A DNA stretch of 64,000 nucleotides, from the NCBI RefSeq assembly GCF_029051725.1, contig NZ_JAACFU010000004.1, positions 186,001-250,000 of the forward strand, in the 5' to 3' direction. A model generated the notes under the pieces. It had not been told where the DNA came from. It did not search any database and was given only the letters and a program-made list of their open reading frames with translations. Shown here in pieces: positions 42,939-51,656 of the stretch. This DNA is from Bradyrhizobium sp. CSS354. Lineage in GTDB: Bacteria; Pseudomonadota; Alphaproteobacteria; Rhizobiales; Xanthobacteraceae. Position numbers and translations under genes: made by a program. Every line of letters starts with the position of its first letter. The first letter of the stretch is position 1.

Positions 42939-43834
42939 GATGCGCGCGCAGCCTTCGGTTCAACCTCGGTCACGACAGCCTTGGGACCCGCGATCGTCTC
43001 GTTCTCGACGACGTCAATCGAGGGCCGCTCGGGGCTCGCGATCATCTTGCGGCCGTGCTCGACGGCAATCTGCGGCATGGCGCCGTTCATGAACGCCAGC
43101 AGCGTCTGCTTGACGATGATGTAGGGCCGGCAACGCTTCTCGCGCGTCATCTTCACCTTCATCGCGAAGGGCGAAATGATGCCGTAGGACAGGAAAATAC
43201 CAGCGAAAGTGCCGACGAGGGCGGCGCCGATGAAGCCGCCCAGCAGCTTCGGCGACTGGTCGAGCGCGCCCATGGCCTTGATGACGCCGAGCACCGCGGC
43301 GACGATGCCGAGCGCAGGCAGCGCTTCCGAGACCACCACCAGCGCGTGGTAGGGCGCCAGCTTGCTCTTCACGATGGTGTGGATCTCCTCGTCCATCAGC
43401 GCTTCGATCTCGTGCGTTCGCGCGTTACCCATGATGATGAGGCGGACGTAATCGCAGATGAACTGGAGCAGCGACGGATCTCCGAGCACGCTCGGGAACG
43501 CCTTGAAGATCTCGGAGGACGCGGGATCGTCGATATGCGCCTCGACCTCGTTGCGGCCCTTGCCCCGCAGCTCCCGCATCAGCGCGTGCAGTGCACCGAG
43601 CAGATCGAGATAGTAGCGCTGACCGGGCACCGCCCCCGTCACAGCCTGCACGCAGGCAAGCCCGGTATCCGCGACCGTCTTCCAGGGATTGGCCATGATG
43701 AAGGTGCCGGCCGCGGTGCCCATGATGATCACGAACTCCCACGGCTGCATCAGCACGCCCAGATGCCCGCCCATGGCGGCAAATCCGCCCAGCAGTGCCG
43801 CTACCGTGATGACGATCCCCACGAAACTGCCCAA
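42935..43834 (-). CDS. motA: Flagellar motor stator protein MotA
   Basis: 299 residues. Four membrane helices are predicted, with the cytoplasmic loop between the second and third containing charged residues. The C-terminal helices contain the conserved prolines in SEALPALGIVAAVLGVIKAM and TFAGIFLSYGIISPFAMKVK. MotA forms the proton-driven stator with MotB, encoded at 26369-27703. It heads a minus-strand operon and is divergent from the DUF1217-flgF-fliI operon. Confidence 0.95.
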   Translation of the reverse strand: MGSFVGIVITVAALLGGFAAMGGHLGVLMQPWEFVIIMGTAAGTFIMANPWKTVADTGLACVQAVTGAVPGQRYYLDLLGALHALMRELRGKGRNEVEAHIDDPASSEIFKAFPSVLGDPSLLQFICDYVRLIIMGNARTHEIEALMDEEIHTIVKSKLAPYHALVVVSEALPALGIVAAVLGVIKAMGALDQSPKLLGGFIGAALVGTFAGIFLSYGIISPFAMKVKMTREKRCRPYIIVKQTLLAFMNGAMPQIAVEHGRKMIASPERPSIDVVENETIAGPKAVVTEVEPKAARAS

Positions 43835-43881
43835 CGCGCCGCTCCATCACCGATCCCATCGGGAATATCTAGTCGGCGAGC

Positions 43882-43922
43882 CTTGCGCGAGGCTGGCTTC
43901 CCCCTCGCCAGCCTCGCGCAAG
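43882..43922. promoter_or_regulatory. Perfect 15-bp inverted repeat between divergent flagellar operons
   Basis: CTTGCGCGAGGCTGG at 43882-43896 pairs perfectly with 43908-43922 around an 11-nt pyrimidine-rich loop (CTTCCCCCTCG). It lies between the motA operon (minus, start 43834) and the DUF1217-flgF-fliI operon (plus, start 43977). It may be an operator for both or a stable hairpin in one leader; the sequence alone cannot decide. Confidence 0.55.
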
Positions 43923-43976
43923 CGATTCACGGCAGCTTGGGACGACGTCGCGAGAGCGGCCAGAGGGGCGCGTGTC

Positions 43977-44765
43977 ATGCTATCCACCATCGCGGACTAC
44001 ACCAGACTGACCAAGGACATGGGCAAGTCGCTGACGCAGGTCGCGACGCAACCGGACGTAAGCCGCGACACCGATTATTTCCTCAGCCACATCGGCAACG
44101 TGAAGACCATCGACGACTTCCTGAAGGACTATCGCCTCTATTCCTACGCGATGAAGGCATATGGCCTCAGCGACATGACCTACGCCAAGGCGTTCATGCG
44201 CAAGGTGCTGACCGAGGGTATCGCCGACAACAAGACCTTCGCCAACAAGCTGACCGACACCCGCTACCGGCAATTCGCCGCCGCATTCAATTTCGCCGCC
44301 CTCGGCGACAAGGCGACCCAAACCGCCGCGGCCACGACTGGCACGGCGACCCAGTTCGTCACGCAGACGATGGAGGAGAAGGCCGGCGACCAGAACGAGG
44401 GCCTCCGGCTGGCGCTCTATTTCACGCGCAAGGCCTCCACGATCACCAATTCCTACCAGATCCTCGCTGACAAGGCGATGACGCAAGTGGTCCAGACGGC
44501 GCTCGGCCTGCCCTCGACGATCAGCTCGGCTGATATCGATGCCCAGGCCAAGATGATCACGAGCAAGATCGAGCTGACCGATTTCCAAGACCCGGCCAAG
44601 GTCACCAAATTCGTGCAGCGCTTCGCGGCGATGTGGGATGCGACCCAGGCCCAGAGCGACAATTCGACCAACCCGGCGCTGGTCCTAATCGGCGGCGCCA
44701 CAACGTCGATCGGCATGGATACCAACGTGCTCACGACACTTCAGAACATCAAGTTCAACAGGTAG
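43977..44765 (+). CDS. DUF1217-family protein of the flagellar cluster
   Basis: 262 residues, start ATG preceded by AGAGGGGCG; a longer frame from 43689 overlaps motA and is not used. The sequence is mostly helical (STIADYTRLTKDMGKSLTQV, DDFLKDYRLYSYAMKAYGLS, ALYFTRKASTITNSYQILAD) and matches the DUF1217 family, which is found only next to flgF in alphaproteobacterial flagellar clusters. It has no signal peptide. Its function is unknown; a role in rod assembly or export is likely from its position. It is followed three bases later by flgF. Confidence 0.85.
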   Translation: MLSTIADYTRLTKDMGKSLTQVATQPDVSRDTDYFLSHIGNVKTIDDFLKDYRLYSYAMKAYGLSDMTYAKAFMRKVLTEGIADNKTFANKLTDTRYRQFAAAFNFAALGDKATQTAAATTGTATQFVTQTMEEKAGDQNEGLRLALYFTRKASTITNSYQILADKAMTQVVQTALGLPSTISSADIDAQAKMITSKIELTDFQDPAKVTKFVQRFAAMWDATQAQSDNSTNPALVLIGGATTSIGMDTNVLTTLQNIKFNR

Positions 44766-44768
44766 GTC

Positions 44769-45497
44769 ATGCAATCGGCCCTCTATGTAGGATTGTCGGC
44801 GCAGGTCGCCCTCGAAAAGCGCCTCCAGACGATCGCCAACAACGTCGCCAACGTCAACACGGCGGCGTTCCGCACCGACGTGGTGAAGTTCGAGACGGTG
44901 CTGTCCAAGGCGGGCGCGAACCCGGTCGCCTTCTCCTCGCCCGGGGACAACATCATCTCGCGCGAGATGGGCAGCATCACGGAGAGCGGCAACCCGCTCG
45001 ACGTCGCCGTGGTCGGACAGGGCTGGATCGCTTTCGCCGGTCCGAACGGCACGGTCTATACGCGCGACGGCCGTCTCCAGATCGCCGCCAACGGCGACCT
45101 TCAGACCGTGTCCGGCTTCCCCGTCATCGATTCCGGCGGCGCGCAGATCACCCTCGATCCGAACGGCGGACCGGTCTCGATTGCGCGGAGCGGCGCGATC
45201 ACCCAGGACAACAACGAGATCGGCACTATCGGCCTGTTCAACATTCCCGCCGACGCCAATCTCGACCGCTACGGCAATTCGGGCGTCACGCCCGACCGGC
45301 CTGCGACCGCCATCGCCGACTTCTCCCGCGACGGCTTCAAGCAGGGCTATGTCGAGGGCTCCGGCGCCAATCCGATGATGGAATTGACGAAGCTGATCGC
45401 GGCCTCGCGCGCCTTCGACGGCACCAATTCGATGATCGAGGGCACCGAGAGCTCGCTCCAGAACGCAATCCGGACGCTGGGCGAACCCGGCAAATAG
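44769..45497 (+). CDS. flgF: Flagellar proximal rod protein FlgF
   Basis: 242 residues. The N-terminal rod signature is LEKRLQTIANNVANVNTAAF followed by RTDVVKFETVL. The internal NPLDVAVVGQGWIAFAGPNG and TVYTRDGRLQIAANGDLQTV are typical for FlgF, and the C-terminal closing segment is MELTKLIAASRAFDGTNSMI. The ribosome site AGGTAGG overlaps the stop of the preceding gene. Confidence 0.95.
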   Translation: MQSALYVGLSAQVALEKRLQTIANNVANVNTAAFRTDVVKFETVLSKAGANPVAFSSPGDNIISREMGSITESGNPLDVAVVGQGWIAFAGPNGTVYTRDGRLQIAANGDLQTVSGFPVIDSGGAQITLDPNGGPVSIARSGAITQDNNEIGTIGLFNIPADANLDRYGNSGVTPDRPATAIADFSRDGFKQGYVEGSGANPMMELTKLIAASRAFDGTNSMIEGTESSLQNAIRTLGEPGK

Positions 45498-45533
45498 ACT
45501 GCGCCCCGCGCGCAATGAGGTTGGACGGTTTCC

Positions 45534-46859
45534 TTGAACGCTCTTCGGCAACTTGAGTGGGCGCTGCTGGAGCTTCAGCAGAGCACTCCCCTGGCAAACG
45601 TCAGCGGCGCGATCTCCGAGATCGCGTCGACGCATTTCCGTGTCTCCGGCCTGTCGCGCTTCGTCAGGCTGGGCGAACTGATCGGCGTCAACTCCGGCGG
45701 CAAGCCCCAGATCGGCGAGGTGGTGCGGATCGACAGCGAGGGCATCATCGCCAAGCCGTTCGACCGGCAGTTCGCCGGCGGCCTCGGCTCGGTCGCCTAC
45801 CGGATGCCCCCCATGTCCTTTGCGCCGGATCCGAGCTGGAAGGGCCGCGTCATCAACGCGCTCGGGGCGCCGCTGGACGGACAGGGCGCTCTCACCCCCG
45901 GGTCGCGTCCGGTCTCGGCCGAGGCGGAGGCGCCTTCGGCCATGAAGCGCGCGCGGGTCCACAAGCCGCTGCGCACCGGCGTACGCGTCATCGACCTGTT
46001 CGCCCCGATCTGCGCCGGGCAGCGCGTCGGCATCTTTGCCGGCTCCGGCGTCGGCAAATCGACGCTGCTTGCGATGCTCGCCCGCAGTCAGGGTTTTGAC
46101 ACCGTCGTGCTGGCCCTGGTCGGCGAGCGCGGCCGCGAGGTGCGCGAGTTCATCGAGGACGTGCTGGGCGCCGACCGTCACCGCGCCGTCACGATCGTGT
46201 CGACGGGAGACGAGAGCCCGATGATGCGGCGACTGGCGCCGAAGACGGCCATGGCGGTCGCCGAATATTTCCGAGACCGGGGCGAATCCGTCCTGCTCAT
46301 GGTCGATTCGATCACCCGCTTCGCCCACGCAGCCCGTGAAGTCGCGCTCGCCGCGGGTGAGCCCGCGGTCGCGCGCGGTTACGCACCCTCCGTCTTCACC
46401 GATCTGCCGCGCCTTCTGGAGCGCGCCGGACCCGGCGAGGAGGGATCCGGGACGATCACCGGGATTTTCTCGGTGCTGGTGGACGGAGACGATCACAACG
46501 AGCCGATCGCCGATACCATCCGCAGCACACTCGATGGGCACATCGTGCTCTCCAGGCACATCGCCGACCAGGCGCGTTACCCGGCCGTGGACGTTCTGGG
46601 TTCGGTCTCCCGCCTCGCCCATAACGTCTGGGACCCCGAAGAGCGTGAATTGGTGAGCAAGCTGCGGGCCATGATCGCCAAATACGAGGACACCCGCGAC
46701 CTTCGCCTGATGGGCGGATACCAGGCGGGACGTGATTCGGGGCTCGACCAGGCGGTCGACATGGTCCCAAGAATCTACGGCGCGATGCGGCAGGACGCTT
46801 CGGCTCCGCCAAGCGCCGATCCGTTCCGCGAGCTGCGGGACATGCTCAAGGGCGACTAG
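45534..46859 (+). CDS. fliI: Flagellum-specific ATPase FliI
   Basis: 441 residues. The start is a TTG at 45534-45536 with AGG upstream; no in-frame ATG is better. The Walker A motif is GSGVGKST (about residues 170-177), Walker B is SVLLMVDSITRFAHAAREVA, and the Arg/Tyr regions are typical of the F1-beta/FliI family. It energises export together with FliH and FliJ. It is the last gene of the DUF1217-flgF-fliI operon. The usual neighbours fliH and fliJ lie in the minus-strand operons of this cluster. Confidence 0.96.
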   Translation: MNALRQLEWALLELQQSTPLANVSGAISEIASTHFRVSGLSRFVRLGELIGVNSGGKPQIGEVVRIDSEGIIAKPFDRQFAGGLGSVAYRMPPMSFAPDPSWKGRVINALGAPLDGQGALTPGSRPVSAEAEAPSAMKRARVHKPLRTGVRVIDLFAPICAGQRVGIFAGSGVGKSTLLAMLARSQGFDTVVLALVGERGREVREFIEDVLGADRHRAVTIVSTGDESPMMRRLAPKTAMAVAEYFRDRGESVLLMVDSITRFAHAAREVALAAGEPAVARGYAPSVFTDLPRLLERAGPGEEGSGTITGIFSVLVDGDDHNEPIADTIRSTLDGHIVLSRHIADQARYPAVDVLGSVSRLAHNVWDPEERELVSKLRAMIAKYEDTRDLRLMGGYQAGRDSGLDQAVDMVPRIYGAMRQDASAPPSADPFRELRDMLKGD

Positions 46860-47710
46860 CAAGTCTCAGCTTGAGTCGGCGAGGCGCCCCGCGATCGCCC
46901 CTTGCTCGTGGTCTTCGACGGGTGATTGCGAATGCCGCCACGCTTCCCGCGCATGCACGGTTGTCTGCGGTCTCCGCCGTGAACGCCTCCACCGTTCGGG
47001 TGAGGGAATCGCGCAGCCGCGCCGAATGCGACTGAACGACGATTCCGTGATTCGGTCCGGACAACCGCCGCGTGTAATTCCTGTGAGTTCCCTCGGACAA
47101 TCCTTGGCAGAACGCACAAGTTGTGGATGACATGCCGACGCACATCGTCGTCATGCACAAGCTTCGACCAACTTGCATCAACGACAGCCAACAACGTGCC
47201 GTGCAATGAAACCGTCGCATAGTCGCGTGCATGTTGCTCGTGGGACAGGGTATTGCGTTCACCATCATGTGTCCCCGAAATGCGAGATTGTCTTGAACGT
47301 TACATTCGCCTGCGACGACATCCTGTCTCAGAGAGGGTCTCTACTTGATTTTGTTGAGAAGCTCATTCATCGTTTCGTCGAAGATAAGAAACGTCTGCGT
47401 GTGACTTGAACCTTAGGGGCTTCGGTTGAACTACTCCGATCCATCGTCTGCTGGCGACGGCTATTCGGGCTCCCGTGCGACGACGCCGCGAATGGCATAC
47501 CAACAGCAACACCGCTTCCCGCGTCATAACCTGCACTGCCCATCCGTCCATGTCGGGCGCCAGGCAGGCCGTGCCTTCACGCGAGAGAAGAGCACGGTGC
47601 ATGTGTCGGATATCGCGGTCGGTACGGCTTCTCGCAAACGGCTCGTGCGCAACTACGGAAGGCGGCTCCGGGGCGCCGCAAACGTGACTCCCGGGGCAAG
47701 GTAGGAATTC
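46860..47710. other. Intergenic region between fliI and the second MarR gene
   Basis: About 850 bases. Several frames up to 140 residues exist on the minus strand, but none has a ribosome site, domain or the codon usage of its neighbours, so none is called. The last 120 bases probably contain the promoter of the second MarR gene. Confidence 0.5.
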
Positions 47711-48346
47711 ATGCCATTGGCAAGAGAAGCCGTCGAGCTGCTGGTTCAGGCGGCGAGGGCTTGGTATTTCGAAGGCAATCAGCATGGGTTGCGCGACCGG
47801 GAATGGATGGCGCTGCGCTTTCTCGGCCGCGCCAACAGGTTTTCGCGTACGCCGTCCGCGCTTGCCGGCTTCATCGGCGCCACCAGGGCGACCGCATCGC
47901 AGATCGTGAAGACGCTGGAGGGCAAGTCCTTCCTGGTGCGAAAGCCGTCGCACGAAGACAAGCGTTCTGTCGTGCTGCACGTCACTGCGCAGGGCGAAAA
48001 GTGCCTGAGCCAGCACGATCCGATCAATCACGTTCTGAACGCGGTCACGGCGCTCGGACCCGACGAGTGCGTCAGGCTTCGCGATTCGCTGCGCGAGATC
48101 CTCAATCACCTCGACGCGGCACATCAGCGGCTCGATGCCAGCATCTGCCGGGACTGCATGTTTCTCGCCGAACGCGGGCCGGGTACGGGCAAGGGACGCG
48201 CAACGGCCGAATTCATGTGCCGCCTGTATCGCGCCCCGGTTTCGCTGGATGAGACCGAACTGCTCTGCACCAGTTTCGAGCGCACCCGCGACCGTCCCAA
48301 GATCGAGGAGCATCTCGACCGCGCGCGCGTGGCGAACCAGGGGTGA
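47711..48346 (+). CDS. MarR-family regulator with cysteine-rich C-terminal extension (paralogue 2)
   Basis: 211 residues, a paralogue of the gene at 9705-10283. Shared blocks include HGLRDREWMALRFLxRANRF, SRTPSALA and the wing DKRSVxLxVTxQG. The C-terminal extension has the four cysteines with almost the same spacing (CxxC-x20-C-x15-C: CRDC, MCRLY, LLCTSFE), and 20 further residues (DRPKIEEHLDRARVANQG). The two genes face the same way and bracket the flagellar cluster. This one is followed by the repeat-rich region. Cysteine-based sensing and control of motility are inferences. Confidence 0.85.
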   Translation: MPLAREAVELLVQAARAWYFEGNQHGLRDREWMALRFLGRANRFSRTPSALAGFIGATRATASQIVKTLEGKSFLVRKPSHEDKRSVVLHVTAQGEKCLSQHDPINHVLNAVTALGPDECVRLRDSLREILNHLDAAHQRLDASICRDCMFLAERGPGTGKGRATAEFMCRLYRAPVSLDETELLCTSFERTRDRPKIEEHLDRARVANQG

Positions 48347-48437
48347 GGCACGCGTGATTTCCGCGCGCGGAGCTTGCGCTGCGGACAATTTCGTCTCTCA
48401 TATCCCGGACAAGCTGCAGCGCGAAGCCTTGCAGCGC

Positions 48438-48493
48438 AGAGCCGGGATCCAGATGGCGACACGGTCCCATGTCGCGACATGGGCCCCGGCTCT
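48438..48493. repeat. Nested palindromic element
   Basis: An outer stem pairs AGAGCCGGG (48438-48446) with CCCGGCTCT (48485-48493); inside it lies a perfect 18-bp palindrome CCCATGTCGCGACATGGG (48466-48483). The surrounding sequence (48380-48540) resembles dispersed Bradyrhizobium intergenic DNA. No coding frame with support overlaps it. Confidence 0.7.
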
Positions 48494-48565
48494 CCAGCGT
48501 ACCGCAAGAGCGCTGCGCTGCGTCCGGGGCACGGGAGCGGAGTGTGGCACACACTCTCTCCACAT

Positions 48566-48645
48566 CGTCATTGCGAGCGCAGCGAAGCAATCCAGAATCC
48601 CTCCGCGGCGGCAGACTGGATTGCTTCGCTGCGCTCGCAATGACG
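48566..48645. repeat. Long perfect inverted repeat, REP-like
   Basis: Two 30-bp arms, 48566-48595 and 48616-48645, are exact reverse complements around a 20-bp loop. The arm begins CGTCATTGCGAGCGCAGCGA. This type of palindrome is widely dispersed in Bradyrhizobium genomes (recognised from memory). It would form a very stable hairpin in RNA. Confidence 0.92.
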
Positions 48646-48739
48646 GAGTATGAGGCGATAGCGCCACTGTTCCTCGCATTTTGAATTGCGGACACACCTT
48701 CGCATCCTCGCGGCTGATTTCGCCCGAGCTTTGCTTCGT

Positions 48740-49270
48740 CATTCCACCCTCTTATCCAAGAGGGCGCAGGGAAGGCCGGGTGCCGGCTGGCACCCGCGGT
48801 CCGCTGCGCGAAAAGCACACGCAGGAAAACCGCACAGCAGCATACAGGTGTAGCCAATCACTCGGCCTTCCCTGCGCGATGGTTGGACGGCTTATGCCGT
48901 GCTCTCCCGGGAGCCGAGTTCCTTTTGGCCTCCCTCGCCCTCGCGAAAGTCACCGACACCGCGCCGGTTGACGCAGATGCCGCATCCGCAAGAGCTTGAC
49001 CGTAGCAACGACGGCCAGGACCACACGGTTTTGCCGTACGCACGGCCCGCCATTTCGCCGCAGTTTTCCCAGCCCTGTCGACGGAGCCGGAAACTTACAG
49101 ACGAGACGAAGCCTAGCAGCGCCGCTCGTCGGAACGAAGCCTTGGGCTCACGGAGAGCAATCCGCCCTGCCCTTAGCCTCTCGCACCCGAACGCTGCCGC
49201 GTCCACCGCAAGCCCGGCTCGCGAACGTGACGACCACAAGATCGCCCCTCAAGGATGAGCCGGGATGACC
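48740..49270. repeat. Bradyrhizobium-type dispersed repeat of about 0.5 kb
   Basis: From about CCACCCTCTTATCC to GAGCCGGGATGACC the sequence matches, from memory, a long intergenic repeat common in Bradyrhizobium and often misannotated as small hypothetical proteins. Short frames on both strands are rich in Arg, Pro and Gly and have no ribosome sites. The boundaries are approximate because no second copy is present in the window. Confidence 0.6.
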
Positions 49271-49504
49271 GACACATACGCCGTTTCCGAATTTCGGTAA
49301 AGTAGAATGTTTTTGCGGCGGCCGATTGACAGCCTTTCAGGTGTTTTGCCCGACGGGTGATGAGCGGCCGTCGCCCGAAGCGAGCGCGCCGCAATTCGAG
49401 CAAGGTCTCGCGCCGGAAGAGTGGCCGCGGATCACGCTTGCGCTCGGGCACCGGCTTCCGGCTTCCGGCTTCCGGCTTCGCCGCTTTACATCATCGGCCG
49501 TGCC

Positions 49505-49540
49505 CAACAAAAAACACCCGGCGGTTTCCCGCCGGGTGTT
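49505..49540 (-). terminator. Rho-independent terminator of the porin gene
   Basis: A 12-bp perfect stem pairs 49513-49524 with 49529-49540 (AACACCCGGCGG, loop TTTC); on the minus strand it is followed by a run of T residues. It lies 23 bases after the porin stop. Confidence 0.93.
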
Positions 49541-49562
49541 CGTTGATGTGTTTCGACAGATC

Positions 49563-51155
49563 TTACCAGTTGCGCTGAGCGCGGAGGATCATGGCGATCG
49601 AGTCCTGATCCTTCAGCTCGTAGACCGCGGCCGGCTTGGCGGTCGTGGCCGACGGGGAGATGCCAACCGTGCCAGAGTACTTCTGGTCGAGATGGGTCCA
49701 GGAGACATCCGCCGAGAAGGTCAGGTTCTTGACCGGGGTCCATCGGGTGACGACACCCAGCTGGCCGATCGCGAAGTCCGGGTTGCAACCCGTCACACCC
49801 GCCAGGCCGCCGAACACGCCGCCGCCGCCGCCAGCACCGCACAGGGTGGTCTTGGCCAGCGTGCCGAACTGGGCCTGAGCGTAGGCACCGTAGAGCGCGG
49901 AGTTCCAGTTGGGATCCCAGTTGTGGGTGTAGGCGCCGCGGAAGCCCCAGGTCTTCACAGTTTCCTGCTGGCTCGGCGTTGCGCCACCAACAAACACCGT
50001 GTCGGGAGCATTGGCGAAGCCGATGCTGCCGTAAGAGCCAGCAATGCCCGAGTTGCCGTACAGCGCATAGGAGCTGCCCGACAGATTCTGGAAGTTGTAG
50101 CGGGTCGCACCATCGGTGTAGACGCCCTGGATGTTGATCGTGTCACCCGCGCCGGTCGGGATGTTCTTGATCGACAGAGCGAGCTGAACCGCCCAACCCC
50201 ATTTGTCGTCGGGGTGGCCAGTCGGCTCGGTCGCGCCGTAGTAACCAACGTGGTTGTCATGCGCAGCCACCGACGCCTGGAAGAGACCCCAAGCCTGGTC
50301 GACACGCACCATAGCAACGAGGTTCGGCGAACGGGTGCCGCCGATGGCGTTGGTGCCGTACGAACCGCCGATCATGCCGCCCGCGGTCGCGCCGCTCATG
50401 TTGAGGTTGCCGGCCTGATAGTAGGCCGAGACGTCTTCAGCCGAGAACGCTGCCGTGATGCCCTGACCGAAGTCGGCGGTGTAGGTGAACTGGTTGACAC
50501 CAGTGACCGTGCCGCTGCCGCCGACGAGGTTATCGGTGATGTTGCCGGGATAGTTGGTCCAGGGCGCGTCGAACTGCGACACGGCCTTACCCATCGTGAA
50601 GCCGGCGAACTGGATGAAGGCATAGTACACGCCGAGCGCACCGGCCGAGGTGTTGCCGTCGGTGCCGTTGACGCTGCCGCTACCATTCGAACCGACGAGG
50701 GCGGTGCCCGCGGCGTTGAGACCGAGCGCGCCGCTGTACTGGGTGCCACCCGTTGCCGAACCGGTCGGGGTGTAATTGCCGCTCGTCCAGGTGAAGACGC
50801 CGTCGAAGAAGGTGCGGACCACGCCGTACTCGGTCGCAGTGCGGGTGTCGATGTTGAGGTCTTCACGAGAACGGAAGGTGTAGTAGTTCATCATGCGGTT
50901 GCGAGCACCGGCAGTACCGCCCTGGTTCGGATTGAAGTCCGAGTTGGAGCCCAGCACGGCGTCAGCGCGCATGTAACCGCCGAGCTTGATGCAGGTGTCG
51001 GTGCCCGGGATGTAATAGAAGCCGGCGCCGTACAGCGAGCAGATCTTTACGTATTCGACCGCTTTGGCCTTCACGGGGAGATCGGCAGCGAACGCTCCGG
51101 ATGCGGCCATCAGGCCGGCAGCCGAGCCGAGAAAGAGTGTCTTCGTCAACTTCAT
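49563..51155 (-). CDS. Outer-membrane porin, Porin_2 (Omp2b/RopA-like) family
   Basis: 530 residues with a signal peptide (KTLFLGSAAGLMAASGAFAA cleaved before DLPVKAK). The mature start ADLPVKAKAVEYVKIC and the segment CIKLGGYMRADA are typical of the large rhizobial porins. Long stretches alternate hydrophobic and polar residues with many Gly, Asn and Thr, as in a 16-strand barrel, and the protein ends in an aromatic residue (RAQRNW), the usual C-terminal outer-membrane signal. It stands alone with its own terminator. Codon use is strongly biased, consistent with high expression. Confidence 0.93.
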   Translation of the reverse strand: MKLTKTLFLGSAAGLMAASGAFAADLPVKAKAVEYVKICSLYGAGFYYIPGTDTCIKLGGYMRADAVLGSNSDFNPNQGGTAGARNRMMNYYTFRSREDLNIDTRTATEYGVVRTFFDGVFTWTSGNYTPTGSATGGTQYSGALGLNAAGTALVGSNGSGSVNGTDGNTSAGALGVYYAFIQFAGFTMGKAVSQFDAPWTNYPGNITDNLVGGSGTVTGVNQFTYTADFGQGITAAFSAEDVSAYYQAGNLNMSGATAGGMIGGSYGTNAIGGTRSPNLVAMVRVDQAWGLFQASVAAHDNHVGYYGATEPTGHPDDKWGWAVQLALSIKNIPTGAGDTINIQGVYTDGATRYNFQNLSGSSYALYGNSGIAGSYGSIGFANAPDTVFVGGATPSQQETVKTWGFRGAYTHNWDPNWNSALYGAYAQAQFGTLAKTTLCGAGGGGGVFGGLAGVTGCNPDFAIGQLGVVTRWTPVKNLTFSADVSWTHLDQKYSGTVGISPSATTAKPAAVYELKDQDSIAMILRAQRNW

Positions 51156-51656
51156 TAGTAAACCTCCAGGTCGGTTCAGGGGGCTCGGCTCCCGGAGGAA
51201 GCCGCTTTACCCTCTCAATTTCGCTCAATTCAGATCCGCACGAAGGTCCGGACTGAAACGACAGTGAGGTGCCCCCCCCTCCGTCGTGGCTTCACATATA
51301 GTTTATAAAAACAACTGTCTCAATTTATTGATTTGATGAATCGACAGTTCGAGCCGCGATGTGTCCTAAGAGCAACAGCGGCGATATCCCCCAGAAGAGC
51401 CGTTGCCTGAAACAAGAAAAGCCCTCAGGGGCATCCCGAGGGCTTCTTGGAGGTCTCGCATCGCTGTCCATCGAGTGGGTCAAGAAAGCGAAATAGAGCA
51501 CGATAGTCGATAATAAAATTAATTGTTCTTTGCAAGTAATAATTTGGTCTACGATTTCTTCCGCGCGGTACCTCCGTTTGGCCGGCGCGCGATTTTCGAG
51601 ACGCTTCCAAGATATCCCATTAAAGATAGGCAAGGGATAAACGGGGAGGGAGCCAC
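51156..51656. other. Intergenic region between the porin and a divergent MarR gene
   Basis: About 500 bases holding the promoters of the porin (minus) and the MarR gene (plus). It includes a C8 run near 51274 and an AT-rich stretch at 51296-51340. A hairpin at 51421-51442 (GCCCTC/GAGGGC) is followed on the minus strand by CTTTTCTTG, so it could terminate an unseen minus-strand transcript. A 102-codon frame on the minus strand is not supported. Confidence 0.5.

Noticed and set aside
46846..47268. 140-codon minus-strand frame after fliI
   Set aside because: Starts without a ribosome site, overlaps the fliI end and has no recognisable domain.
48681..49258. Several Arg/Pro-rich frames of 60-120 codons
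   Set aside because: They lie inside the dispersed repeat tract and look like the false genes often called in such repeats.
51421..51442. Hairpin considered as the MarR or porin terminator
   Set aside because: It lies upstream of both divergent genes, so it cannot end either transcript; it is only noted in the intergenic entry.
51325..51633. 102-codon minus-strand frame between porin and MarR
   Set aside because: No ribosome site or domain; it spans the likely MarR promoter.
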